From assembly GCF_004339665.1 (NCBI RefSeq), contig NZ_SMMU01000001.1:272192-336191 (forward strand): a stretch of 64,000 nucleotides of DNA, given 5' to 3'. The notes under the pieces were generated by a model, which saw nothing but the letters and a program-made list of their open reading frames with translations, made no database searches and had not been told where the DNA came from. Both the position numbers and the translations under genes were made by a program. Source of the stretch: Azotobacter chroococcum (GTDB taxonomy: Bacteria > Pseudomonadota > Gammaproteobacteria > Pseudomonadales > Pseudomonadaceae). Positions 1 to 7,906 of the stretch are shown here, piece by piece (position 1 is the first letter of the stretch; each line of letters starts with the position of its first letter).

Positions 1-158
1 TAACGCAGATCACTCGGAATCCGTTACCGACGGCGCGGACACCACCGAACAGGAAACGGCTAACGCAGATCACTCGGAATCCGTTACCGACGGCGCGGAC
101 ACCACCGAACAGGAAACGGCTAACGCAGATCACTCGGAATCCGTTACCGACGGCGCAG
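1..158. repeat. 60-bp tandem repeat, two full copies plus a decaying third
   Basis: Positions 1-60 and 61-120 are identical 60-base units. The third copy starts at 121 and stays identical until about 155, where it decays into unrelated sequence. The unit is a multiple of three and is open in one plus-strand frame. The array may extend left of the window. Confidence 0.97.
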
Positions 159-181
159 ATATTAATCCGGCAATACAATAG
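2..181 (+). CDS. C-terminal end of a protein with acidic 20-residue repeats (partial)
   Basis: The open plus-strand frame begins before the window. Each 60-base unit encodes a 20-residue repeat starting NADHSESVTDG and ending TTEQETA, with six acidic residues per unit. The third repeat breaks off and the protein ends ADINPAIQ with TAG at 179-181. It converges on the phage tail genes of the minus strand. Other frames through the repeat are also open, so coding is inferred from the stop lying just past the last repeat. I do not recognise a family; it could be a surface or tail-associated protein, or non-coding repeat. Confidence 0.45.
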   Translation, partial: NADHSESVTDGADTTEQETANADHSESVTDGADTTEQETANADHSESVTDGADINPAIQ

Positions 182-275
182 GGCACTTTCTGTATTTTAG
201 TTTCTCCTTGAAAATCAAGGATATATGCCGATACTGGTATCGGCCTTATTTGTGCTTTCGTATTGCCGGATTAAT
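161..275. repeat. 16-bp perfect inverted repeat flanking two smaller hairpins
   Basis: The arm attaatccggcaatac at 161-176 returns as its exact reverse complement at 260-275. Inside lie two further palindromes: tccttg/caagga (205-210, 216-221) and gccgatac/gtatcggc (227-234, 237-244). Both arms are translated as INPAI at the ends of the two convergent reading frames. It could be a recombination or inversion site, a short MITE, or a bidirectional terminator region. Confidence 0.85.
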
Positions 276-326
276 ACCGCCAAGCAGCAGACCGATAAAC
301 TCCTTTCGGGGGCTGGTGATGTCCAT
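246..326 (-). CDS. 26-residue ORF downstream of the tail operon
   Basis: An ATG at 326 opens a 26-codon frame, MDITSPRKEFIG...INPAIRKHK, ending with TAA at 246-248, a few bases after the stop of the preceding tail gene. An AAGGAG-like stretch lies inside the frame rather than before the start. The C-terminus is encoded by one arm of the 161-275 inverted repeat. Real expression is uncertain and no family is recognised. Confidence 0.35.
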   Translation of the reverse strand: MDITSPRKEFIGLLLGGINPAIRKHK

Positions 327-334
327 GTCGCTTC

Positions 335-2083
335 TCAGTGGTGCCGCTCCAAGCGCACGGTCTGGGTGACGCGGGCCGCGCCCACGCCTTCGGCGCCGAT
401 CTCGGTGGCCAGGCACAAGCCGCGCCAGGTGCCGTCGATGTCGCGTACCTCGCAGAGCATGGCCGGCTCGATCAGGCACGGAGCGGTCGCCTCGGGGAAC
501 AGAGGCAGATCGAGGGTGACGATCTCCTGGTTGCCGCCTTTCGCCAGTTCGGCGATGCCGCGGGCGCGAGCCGCCTCGGTGCCGGTGATCAGCTCGTCGT
601 AGACGTCCGGCGCCGGTGCGTCGCCGGCGGTTCCGGCGCGGCGCACGTCGACGGCCACACCATGGGTGGTGCCGCTGACGTAGCAGCTGTTCCACACCGG
701 CTGCGGGCTCCATTCGCTGCCCCACTCGCCGACGATCTCGGCCGGGATGATCCGCTCCATCACTTCGCCGGCCCAGGCCCAGGGCGCGGCCCGGTAGCGC
801 GGGATCACGCTCAGGGCGTCGCTGTCGCGGGCCGGCCTGACCACGGCGCCGACCGCCTCGGCGACGCGGGCGATCACCTGCAGGGCGGTCTGTTCCTGAT
901 AGCTGAAGGCGCCGGCCGGAATCGTCCAGTCCGGCGGGTACTGGTTGGCACTGTCCCAGCTCAGGGTGAAGCCGGTGTCGGTCAGCTGGTCGGCGGCGAC
1001 CTGCTGGGCGTTGATGTCCACGGCGTTGACCGCCGAGCGCCTGGGTGCATAGGGTTCGGCGAGCAGTTGGGTGCGGGACACGCCGCCGATGGTGAAGCGC
1101 TCGGCCGGGAACTTGCCCTGGCTGCTGTAGCGCTCGATCAGGAACACCCAGACGTGGCCGTTGATGGTCAGCTCGACGCTCTTCGGGCCGCCGGCGTCCG
1201 GGCGCACCAGATTGAGCGAGGTGCGGCCGAGCAGCTGGGCGCTGAATTGCCAGCTGTAGGCGTCGATGTCGCGGCCGACGCTGAGGCCGGTGGCCTCCAG
1301 CGGGGTGCGCTCGGGCAGCACCACCAGCTGCACGCTATTGGCGATCATGTAGGTCTCCAGGATGTCGGGCTCGACGGCCGGGTCGATGGCGATCACCGGG
1401 CCGCCATAGTCCGGGTAGGCGATGCCGACGCCGGTCGGGTCTTGCGGCTGGCCCGGCCCCCAGCGCAGGGCACGGCGTAGGTCCAGGCGGCGGGCCGACT
1501 GCCAGCGGTCGGCGCTATCGCTGTCCACCGGCTGGATGGCCCGCGTCGGCGCGACGTAGAGGAAGTCGAAAAACACCTCGGGCGCGCTGCCCGGGCTGTA
1601 GCGCTCGCTGGCGAAGTCGAAGGCCAGCGGCCGCGTGCCGGGCAGGTAGACGCTGCGGCGCAGCGCCTCGGCGGCATCGACGCGCGGGCCGAACTCGTCG
1701 CAGCGCTGGAAGGCCTGGGCCGTGCCTAGATCCTTGCGGGCCGGCTTCGGGTTGTAGAGCAGGCGCAGGCGCACCTCGTGCGGGCGGATGCTTCTGTCCC
1801 AGCCGCCGGCGGCGGCGTGGTCGCGTGGCGGTACGGCATTCCAGGCGCTGGCCGACCGGCTTTCGGCCGGCGGCGCCTCGCCCCAGGGCAGCCAGGCGGA
1901 CGGATCGCGGGCCGGGATGGCGCTCCAGGGCGTGGCGCTGTCCCGCTCGCGGGGCTGGCCGGCTTGCCAGGCGCCGGTCAGCGCCCGATTGCGCACCGGC
2001 GTCCGGCTCCAGGGCGTTTCGGTCACGGGATCGCCGGACGCGCGGGCGCGGCGCCATCCGGCGCCGATATCGGCTATGAGCAT
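335..2083 (-). CDS. phage tail-tip/hub-like structural protein
   Basis: This 582-residue protein is the last long gene of the late operon. I chose the ATG at 2083 (MLIADIGAGWRRARASG) because it overlaps the TGA of the preceding gene as TGATG, a joint used repeatedly in this operon; the longer frame to 2191 would run deep into the upstream gene. The N-terminal 120 residues contain repeated short W-x-x-x-P stretches (TPWSRTPVRN, TPWSAIPARD, SAWNAVPPRD). There is no signal peptide or membrane segment. Its position after the tape measure suggests a tail-tip hub, but no catalytic motif or family was recognised. Confidence 0.6.
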   Translation of the reverse strand: MLIADIGAGWRRARASGDPVTETPWSRTPVRNRALTGAWQAGQPRERDSATPWSAIPARDPSAWLPWGEAPPAESRSASAWNAVPPRDHAAAGGWDRSIRPHEVRLRLLYNPKPARKDLGTAQAFQRCDEFGPRVDAAEALRRSVYLPGTRPLAFDFASERYSPGSAPEVFFDFLYVAPTRAIQPVDSDSADRWQSARRLDLRRALRWGPGQPQDPTGVGIAYPDYGGPVIAIDPAVEPDILETYMIANSVQLVVLPERTPLEATGLSVGRDIDAYSWQFSAQLLGRTSLNLVRPDAGGPKSVELTINGHVWVFLIERYSSQGKFPAERFTIGGVSRTQLLAEPYAPRRSAVNAVDINAQQVAADQLTDTGFTLSWDSANQYPPDWTIPAGAFSYQEQTALQVIARVAEAVGAVVRPARDSDALSVIPRYRAAPWAWAGEVMERIIPAEIVGEWGSEWSPQPVWNSCYVSGTTHGVAVDVRRAGTAGDAPAPDVYDELITGTEAARARGIAELAKGGNQEIVTLDLPLFPEATAPCLIEPAMLCEVRDIDGTWRGLCLATEIGAEGVGAARVTQTVRLERHH

Positions 2084-2820
2084 CAGGTCGTCTCGACGGT
2101 AATCGGCCCGTGGGCCAGGGGCCGGTGGTAGCGCACCACCTCGGCGCGGGCGCTGCCGAGGTCCTGCGGGCCGGCGGTGTTGCCGTCCCACCAGGCCGGT
2201 TCGGTCGCCGGCAGAGTGCCGGCCTGGGTGATGCGGTAGAGCCAGCCCTTGAACAGGGTCGGGCGGATCACGTCGTCCACCGCCACGGCGAGGTTCGGCT
2301 GGTAGAGGGTGCCGTAGTCGTCGATGGCCAGGGCGTAGACGGCGCCGCCGGTGACGCGCAGGTCCAGCGCGCCCTCGGCCGTGCGCAGGTTGCCGGCGAT
2401 GCGCCAGACGCCGTCGGTCTGCCGCTCGACGGCGAGGACTTCGCGTGCGGCGTCGAGCCCGTCGACCCGCACGCGGGCCTGCAGCGTGGCCGGACTGCCG
2501 GCCGCGCTGCCGCTGCCGTCGTTGAGGTCGATATTGAAGGTGGCGTCCTCACTGATCACCGGATAGCGGGCCGCCGCACGTTTGGGAGAAACCTCGTCGA
2601 GGGCGAACAGAAATCGCTCGCCGTCGACGGCCGAAGCGAGAAACGTCTGGCTGCTCTGGTAAGCAGTGCCGAACACGGCCAGCAGGGTCATGTCCGTGCC
2701 CAGCAGCCGGCAGACTTTCAGGGTTGTCGTCTGCTCACCGTCGCGGGTGAGCCGGACCGTCACGATTCGCCGCGCCGCGGTCTGCGGCAAGGCAATCAGG
2801 ACTTGCGGGGCGACGATCAT
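2083..2820 (-). CDS. phage tail structural protein, unknown
   Basis: This 245-residue protein (MIVAPQVLIALPQTAARR) ends in TGATG overlap with the next gene and begins just after the stop of the 2824-3828 gene. The sequence is beta-rich with no membrane segment. It probably forms part of the tail tip or baseplate because of its place between two large tail genes. I do not recognise a family. Confidence 0.6.
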   Translation of the reverse strand: MIVAPQVLIALPQTAARRIVTVRLTRDGEQTTTLKVCRLLGTDMTLLAVFGTAYQSSQTFLASAVDGERFLFALDEVSPKRAAARYPVISEDATFNIDLNDGSGSAAGSPATLQARVRVDGLDAAREVLAVERQTDGVWRIAGNLRTAEGALDLRVTGGAVYALAIDDYGTLYQPNLAVAVDDVIRPTLFKGWLYRITQAGTLPATEPAWWDGNTAGPQDLGSARAEVVRYHRPLAHGPITVETT

Positions 2821-2823
2821 CGG

Positions 2824-3828
2824 CTACTCCCAATCGGCCGAATCCAGGGAGACGAAGGCACCCAGATCGGCCGCTGAATAGTACGCTGGCACCCACTGCT
2901 TGCCGTTCGGCAAGGTGAGCGGGCGGAGCTTGTCTTGCCAGACGGGGCTGCCGATGCCCAGCACAGCCAGCACTTTCGACAGGTAGACATCGGACAGGCT
3001 GGGTTCGGCGATCAGGCCGCGCAACAGGCCGCAATGTGCGTCACTGTTGGCAGCGGTACTCCCGCTGATACCTGCCCCCCGCCCCATCAGGGAAGCCCGT
3101 ATCGGGCGCAGCACCAGGGGAGACAGACGGGACTTGTTCAGCAGGGAGGCATTGGCGGTCTCAACCACCACGCCGCCCCGGTATCCCGGCGCAGCCCCCT
3201 GTGCCACGGTGCCATCGAAGGGGTTGCGCAGCATGGTGCCCGGCGTGGCGCCAGTCGAAGCAAACATCTGCGCGGTGCCGCCACTGCCCGTGCTCCCCCC
3301 GAGCGCACAGAAGCCGCTCCCGCCGAAGGCCGGGAGGTAGGCGCCGAAATGCAGCAGGCCGCCGTAGGACGTGCCCTGATCAACATTCGCCTGGCTACCG
3401 AACCATTGAAAGGTGACTGTCCGATTGTCGGCCACCAGGCACCAATGCTTGTTGACTGTCGTCGAGGTGAAATAGGAACTGGAGTGATAGTGCCGCCCCG
3501 TATCAGCTTGCCCCTCGTACCAGGGACCAGAACGCCGGTTGTCGCCGACCCCCAGCGCCGCGCTACCACTGGTGAGGGTTTCCATCAGATAGATGGCAAC
3601 CGCATTGTTCGACACGCTGACGAAGTTGATGTACCCCTCGCCGTTGCTCAGGCTGAAACCGTCGGCATGATCGTGCCCGACCGTCCAGCCAGCCGCCGGC
3701 TTGCTGCCGTAGCCATCGACCAGGCAGGCCTTGAAGATCAGCTTCAGGTTGTCGATGAAGCGCTGGCCGGCGGTGCTCGGAAGCGCCGGGGCGCCGGTGT
3801 CCAGACTCGAATAGACCGTGATTGCCAT
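2824..3828 (-). CDS. phage virion protein, glycine-rich, possibly receptor-binding
   Basis: This protein has 334 residues. Its start overlaps the stop of the preceding gene (TGATG at 3826-3830). The N-terminal 40 residues (MAITVYSSLDTGAPAL...RFIDNLKLIFKACLVDGYG) are hydrophilic and lack a signal peptide. The middle is rich in Gly, Ser and Thr (ALGGSTGSGGTAQMF) and in aromatic residues, as in tail appendage proteins. Function is inferred from position only. Confidence 0.55.
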   Translation of the reverse strand: MAITVYSSLDTGAPALPSTAGQRFIDNLKLIFKACLVDGYGSKPAAGWTVGHDHADGFSLSNGEGYINFVSVSNNAVAIYLMETLTSGSAALGVGDNRRSGPWYEGQADTGRHYHSSSYFTSTTVNKHWCLVADNRTVTFQWFGSQANVDQGTSYGGLLHFGAYLPAFGGSGFCALGGSTGSGGTAQMFASTGATPGTMLRNPFDGTVAQGAAPGYRGGVVVETANASLLNKSRLSPLVLRPIRASLMGRGAGISGSTAANSDAHCGLLRGLIAEPSLSDVYLSKVLAVLGIGSPVWQDKLRPLTLPNGKQWVPAYYSAADLGAFVSLDSADWE

Positions 3829-6800
3829 CAGTCCGCATCCCCCCTGATCTGAATCCGAAATTGGTCATCCTCGACCGAGCCCTGCCCGCTCAGCACGGTG
3901 CGCACGATCCACAGCGGGCCGAGGCATGAATCGGTGTCGAAGCGCACGGCGTTGCCGGCCGCCCAGCCCGAACCCCAGCCGGCGGCGAGGATGGTGAAGT
4001 ACGGCGCGTTGGTCGCCGGGTTGGTTGGCGCGCAGTCGCTGCCGGTGCTGCCGGTGGTGATCACCCCGAGCTTTTCCTCGACCACGTTGAACGCCGTGGC
4101 CGAGGTGAAGACGATGGCCCACTTGCCGGCGATGGCGCCCTTGTTGGTCGCCACCGGCGGGTAGTTGAGGCTGTTGTAGTTGCTGGTGGTGCTGTCGCCG
4201 CTGGGGCTGTCGGTCCAGTTCGGGGCGCCGCTGTTCCAGGTCTTCTGGGTGTACCAGGTGTGCAGGCGGGCCTGCAGGTCGCCCCAGGCCACCGCGCTGG
4301 ACACCTGCGTCTCGCCGGCCGGCAGGTCCCAGGGCAGCGGCGCGCCGATGCTCAGCGCACCGGAAATCTGCACCTCGCTGCATACCGCCATGTGCTCGAC
4401 CCGGTCGCGGATGGTCAGCGGCAGGGCGAGCGGGTTGGTGTCCACGTCCTGCAGGATCAGCGGGTTGGCCCAGGTGACGGTGCCCAGCTCGCGGTCGGCC
4501 GTGTACTGCGCCGGGTCCAGGGCGATGCCGGCGGCATCCACCACCTCGATGGCGGCCTGCTGCGCTCTCGCCAGGGTTTCCGTGGCGCCGGCCACCGGGC
4601 TGGCGATCACCGTCTCGGCCGTGTGCTGGATCACCAGCACGTCGCCCTCGCGGTAGATCGGCACCCGGCCGTCGGCCGGCAGGCGCACCGGGTCCAGGCC
4701 GATCAGCTCGGCATTCAGCGGCAGGCTGCTGTAGAGCACGGCGTTGTAGCGCAGCAGCGCCGGGATCACCGGAATGTCGCTCGCCCCGCTGGTGTCGTCC
4801 GGGTCCGCGGTGAACTTCAGGCGGACGATGCCGGTTTCCACGTCCACCGAGCCCCAGATCACCGGGCCGGCGAAGGTGCCGTTGGTGTCCGCGGTGGCGG
4901 TGACCACTTCGGCGGTGTCGGTGCGCACCGCGGTCAGCTGCAGGCTGGCCGGGCGCAGCGGCGCGCCGGGGGTGCGGAAGGTGGCGTCGACCACGGCAAA
5001 GCCCGAGTTGCTGGTCAGGCAGCCCTGCACGTCGATGCTCGCCGTCTTGCCGCTCGGGTAGCTGCTCAGGGTGGCGGTGCCGCCGGCGTAGTCGACGGCG
5101 CCGACCGCGCTGCCGGCGTTGGTGCTGCTGCTGATGCCCTTGTAGAGCACACCGTCGCGGTCGACGTAGGTGTCACCGCCCCAGGCCAGGATCAAGGAGC
5201 CCGGCACGATGGGCTCGGCGATCTCGGGCAGCAGGTCGAAGGCCAGCTGCGGTGCGGTCTGGCTGTCGGTCTGCGCGCCGTAGCTGACCCCGGCCGGCTG
5301 GGCGCGGGTCACCAGGGTGCCGCCGTACTGCTCCTGCAGGCTGGTGGTGGTGCTCTCCAGCTCGGTCGAGGTGAAGGGCCAGCCACCGGTCTGCTTGTAG
5401 GTGTACTCCTTGTAGTCGTAGCTCTCCTCGACGCGCAGGGTGAAGGCGCCGGTGGCGTAGTCGAGGGTGCCGGTCACGCCGACCCAGCCGCCGCTGCCGT
5501 TGTCGGCCACCGCGCGGTCGAGGACCAGGGTTTCCTCGTAGGTCGACTCGGTGGCCGACGAGGGCACGGCCTGGCGCTGCAGCACCGACCAGCTCATCTG
5601 CACACTGCCCGGCTGCAGCGGCGCGCCGGGGATGGTGCCGGACACGGTGCCGGCGGCATCCGGGGTCACGCTGAGCACGTTATCGGCGACGCTGCCCTGC
5701 TGGTAGCTGTAGCTGATGGCGCTGCCGCTGTCCGGGGTGGCGGTCAGCTCCATGTCCAGCTCGCCGGTGGCGTAGACGATGGTGCCGCTGGCCTGCCCGC
5801 TCAGGGTGCCGGCGCCGGTGTCGGTGATGGTCTTGGTCACTCCGCCGACCAGATAGGTGGCGGTCAGGCTGCCCGGCTGGATGCCGTCGTGGGGCAGACG
5901 GTGGCGGATGCGCGCCTTGGCCGCCACGCTGGCCCCGGTGCGCTGGGTGTAGGCCTCGGCGTTGTCGCCGACGTAGCTGTAGAGGACCGACGAGCCGACG
6001 TCCGGCAGCGCCGCCAGGGTGATCGACACGCTGCCGCTGGCGAAGTCGATGCTGCCGCTGCCCTGCCCGCTCAGCTCGCCGTTGCCGGCGTCGCTCAGCT
6101 CCTGCCAGTTGCCGAGGGCCAGGAAGCTGACCGTCAGGGTGCCGGGCTTGGGCTTGGCGTTGGCCAGGTCCAGGGTGTAGACGTAGCCGCGACTGGACAG
6201 GTCGACGGGGATCTCGCCGGTGACGGTTTCGCCGGTCACCGCGGCGGCCGGGGTGTAGGTGACGCTGGCCGAGCCGGTGTAGGCGGTGGTCTTGTAGGCG
6301 TCGATCTGCCCGGTGGCGTAGTCGATGGCGATCTTGCTGAAGGTGTTGCTGCCGCTGACGAAGGCGAAGCCGCCTTTCTTGTCGTCGGCATAGACCCCGC
6401 CGTTGATGGTCAGGGTGATCGAGCCGGGCAGCGCGCCGGTGCCGAGGAAGGAGCGCGACTGGCCGCTGACCACCTGGGCGAAAGTCAGCGACGGCGAACG
6501 GGCGGCGCCGCAGGCCAGGTACTGGCGGCGGCTGTAGCCGGCCAGCTGGTCGAGCAGCGCGGTTTCCTTGTTGGTGCTGGGCACCAGGGCGGCGTAGACC
6601 GACTCGACCCTGAGGGTCAGGTCGCCCTGGGCCACGGCCTCGGCCAGCGGGCTGATGCCGTAGTACTTCGCCGCATCGGCCACCTGGGTGGACAGCACCG
6701 TGGCCTTGGCCTGGCTGGCGGCGTTGGTGGCGGTGGTGCCGGCCGGGTTGACGCTGCCGCCCGGATAGGTGGCCAGCAGCGCCGAGCCGATGCCCAGCTG

Positions 6801-7370
6801 CAGGCGCCGGCGCGGCAGAGTCAGGAACTGGCCGGACGAGTATTCGTAGATGAAGTTCTCCAGCGTGGCCTCGACGCTGACGAGGCGCACGTACTGGCTG
6901 CTGGTAGTGCCGTTGACCAGCTGGTAGACCTCGCCGATTTCCGGGAGGCGGTGCTCCTCGCGCTGCACGCCGGCGATCGAGCGCTGGCCGGCGAGCTGGT
7001 TGCCGAGCAGCTCGAAGGACGCGGCGGTGGCCGGCACCACGTAGTTCTCGATGGCGCTCCGGGCGTCGTCGCGCTCGTCGGTCTGGCTGCCGGAATTGAA
7101 CAGCAGCACCGAGACACGCGGATCGGCCGGGGCCTGGGTGAGGATGCAGTGGGCGCCCAGGTAGGCGTCGGCGTTGTCGGTCAGAACCCCGGCGAAGCCC
7201 TTGCGCAGGTTGATCCGGCCCAGGGTGCGGTCGAGGCGGCTGATGTCGGGGAACAGGTTGTTGACCTCGCCGTCGACCACGGGGGTGCCGGTGGCGCGCC
7301 CGCCGCCGTCGGCCTCGTCGGTCAGGCGCTGGGATTTGAGCAACTTCACGTCGCTGGCATTGATGGTCAT
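3828..7370 (-). CDS. large repeat-containing phage tail protein
   Basis: This gene encodes 1180 residues from the ATG at 7370 (MTINASDVKLLKSQRLTDE), which has GGAG seven bases upstream. An earlier in-frame ATG at 7460 would place a terminator hairpin inside the gene, so I rejected it. The central 600 residues contain at least four degenerate modules of about 90 residues built around GxLSGQASGTIVYATGELDM-type and GSGSIDFASGSVSITL-type segments followed by SYSYQ or YSYVG, which look like tandem beta-sandwich domains. It lies next to a PAAR spike gene and no tail sheath gene is visible. A baseplate or fibre scaffold role is likely but not proven. Confidence 0.6.
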   Translation of the reverse strand: MTINASDVKLLKSQRLTDEADGGGRATGTPVVDGEVNNLFPDISRLDRTLGRINLRKGFAGVLTDNADAYLGAHCILTQAPADPRVSVLLFNSGSQTDERDDARSAIENYVVPATAASFELLGNQLAGQRSIAGVQREEHRLPEIGEVYQLVNGTTSSQYVRLVSVEATLENFIYEYSSGQFLTLPRRRLQLGIGSALLATYPGGSVNPAGTTATNAASQAKATVLSTQVADAAKYYGISPLAEAVAQGDLTLRVESVYAALVPSTNKETALLDQLAGYSRRQYLACGAARSPSLTFAQVVSGQSRSFLGTGALPGSITLTINGGVYADDKKGGFAFVSGSNTFSKIAIDYATGQIDAYKTTAYTGSASVTYTPAAAVTGETVTGEIPVDLSSRGYVYTLDLANAKPKPGTLTVSFLALGNWQELSDAGNGELSGQGSGSIDFASGSVSITLAALPDVGSSVLYSYVGDNAEAYTQRTGASVAAKARIRHRLPHDGIQPGSLTATYLVGGVTKTITDTGAGTLSGQASGTIVYATGELDMELTATPDSGSAISYSYQQGSVADNVLSVTPDAAGTVSGTIPGAPLQPGSVQMSWSVLQRQAVPSSATESTYEETLVLDRAVADNGSGGWVGVTGTLDYATGAFTLRVEESYDYKEYTYKQTGGWPFTSTELESTTTSLQEQYGGTLVTRAQPAGVSYGAQTDSQTAPQLAFDLLPEIAEPIVPGSLILAWGGDTYVDRDGVLYKGISSSTNAGSAVGAVDYAGGTATLSSYPSGKTASIDVQGCLTSNSGFAVVDATFRTPGAPLRPASLQLTAVRTDTAEVVTATADTNGTFAGPVIWGSVDVETGIVRLKFTADPDDTSGASDIPVIPALLRYNAVLYSSLPLNAELIGLDPVRLPADGRVPIYREGDVLVIQHTAETVIASPVAGATETLARAQQAAIEVVDAAGIALDPAQYTADRELGTVTWANPLILQDVDTNPLALPLTIRDRVEHMAVCSEVQISGALSIGAPLPWDLPAGETQVSSAVAWGDLQARLHTWYTQKTWNSGAPNWTDSPSGDSTTSNYNSLNYPPVATNKGAIAGKWAIVFTSATAFNVVEEKLGVITTGSTGSDCAPTNPATNAPYFTILAAGWGSGWAAGNAVRFDTDSCLGPLWIVRTVLSGQGSVEDDQFRIQIRGDAD

Positions 7371-7387
7371 GCGGAACTCCGGGCATG

Positions 7388-7410
7388 AAAAAGCCCGCAC
7401 GGGGCGGGCT
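7388..7410 (-). terminator. Rho-independent terminator before the large tail gene
   Basis: The stem agcccgc/gcgggct (7392-7398 and 7404-7410) is followed on the minus strand by five T. It sits between the PAAR gene and the 7370 start, so it may attenuate late transcription. Confidence 0.7.
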
Positions 7411-7456
7411 GGTGGGTCGAAGTCGTCGATGGGCCCATGGGCTGGCCATGAATCGA

Positions 7457-7741
7457 TCATCCGGCGAAGACGTCGGGCAAACTTTCAGCCACGGTCGATC
7501 CGCAGTCGACCGGATCGCCGATGCGGCCGAGCGGCAAGCCGTTGGCGAAGACCGTCATGCTGCTCTGGGCCAGCACGCCGGCATGACAGGACGACAGGTC
7601 GCAATGGATGTCACAGGCATCGCCCTAGCGGTGGGCGGCGATACCGCTGACGAATACGTTCGGGCTGGCAGCGACGGACGGGCGCGGTGGAAAGGCTCCG
7701 TGCCCGGTGCACCGATCGCCCAGGCGGGTGACGGCGGGCAT
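7457..7741 (-). pseudogene. PAAR-motif spike protein interrupted by an in-frame TAG
   Basis: The frame starts MPAVTRLGDRCTGHGAFPPR, a typical start of phage PAAR tail-tip proteins, and continues SPNVFVSGIAAHR. A TAG at 7625-7627 then replaces the Gln usual at this place (AHRQGD). Past it the same frame resumes as GDACDIHCDLSSCHAGVL, then VFANGLPLGRIGDPVDCGST and ends PDVFAG with a TGA that overlaps the ATG at 7460. Read through the TAG, the product is a normal-length 94-residue PAAR protein that would cap the tail spike. Without suppression only 38 residues are made. Confidence 0.85.
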
Positions 7742-7755
7742 GGAAATGTTCTCAA

Positions 7756-7906
7756 AGGAGCATCCCCGCGGGTGCGGGGAACGGCAGGCGGCCGGCGGCG
7801 AATTCGGCCAGGGCGTCGGTTCATCCCCGCGTACGCGGGGAAATTCCCTCGCTGCCGGCGACGGAGGCCGACCTGACCGGTTCATCCCCGCGTGCGCGGG
7901 GAAATC
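7756..7906 (-). CRISPR. three-repeat type I-E-like CRISPR mini-array without cas genes
   Basis: Three copies of a 29-base repeat lie at 7756-7784, 7817-7845 and 7878-7906, exactly 61 bases apart, leaving two 32-base spacers (7785-7816 and 7846-7877). On the minus strand the repeat reads TTCCCCGCG-YAC-GCGGGGATGAACCG, the palindromic I-E form. The first-coordinate copy is degenerate at its GAACCG end, as is usual for the leader-distal terminal repeat, so the array reads on the minus strand. No cas gene lies in the window. A leader would fall inside the neighbouring antirepressor gene, whose stop codon touches the last repeat. Confidence 0.9.

Noticed and set aside
1-180. The 60-bp repeats as a CRISPR array
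   Set aside because: Units are directly adjacent, with no unique spacers and no internal palindrome.
4260-7388. 1042-codon plus-strand ORF
   Set aside because: It is the antisense shadow of the large tail protein, with Gly/Arg/His/Gln-rich composition and no phage start context.
7757-7782. First CRISPR repeat as a chance terminator hairpin
   Set aside because: The exact 61-base spacing and shared flanks with the other two copies identify it as a CRISPR repeat, although degenerate.
7385-7885. Small ORFs with PRTRGDAP or PRVRGDEP stretches
   Set aside because: These are typical false proteins read through CRISPR repeats.
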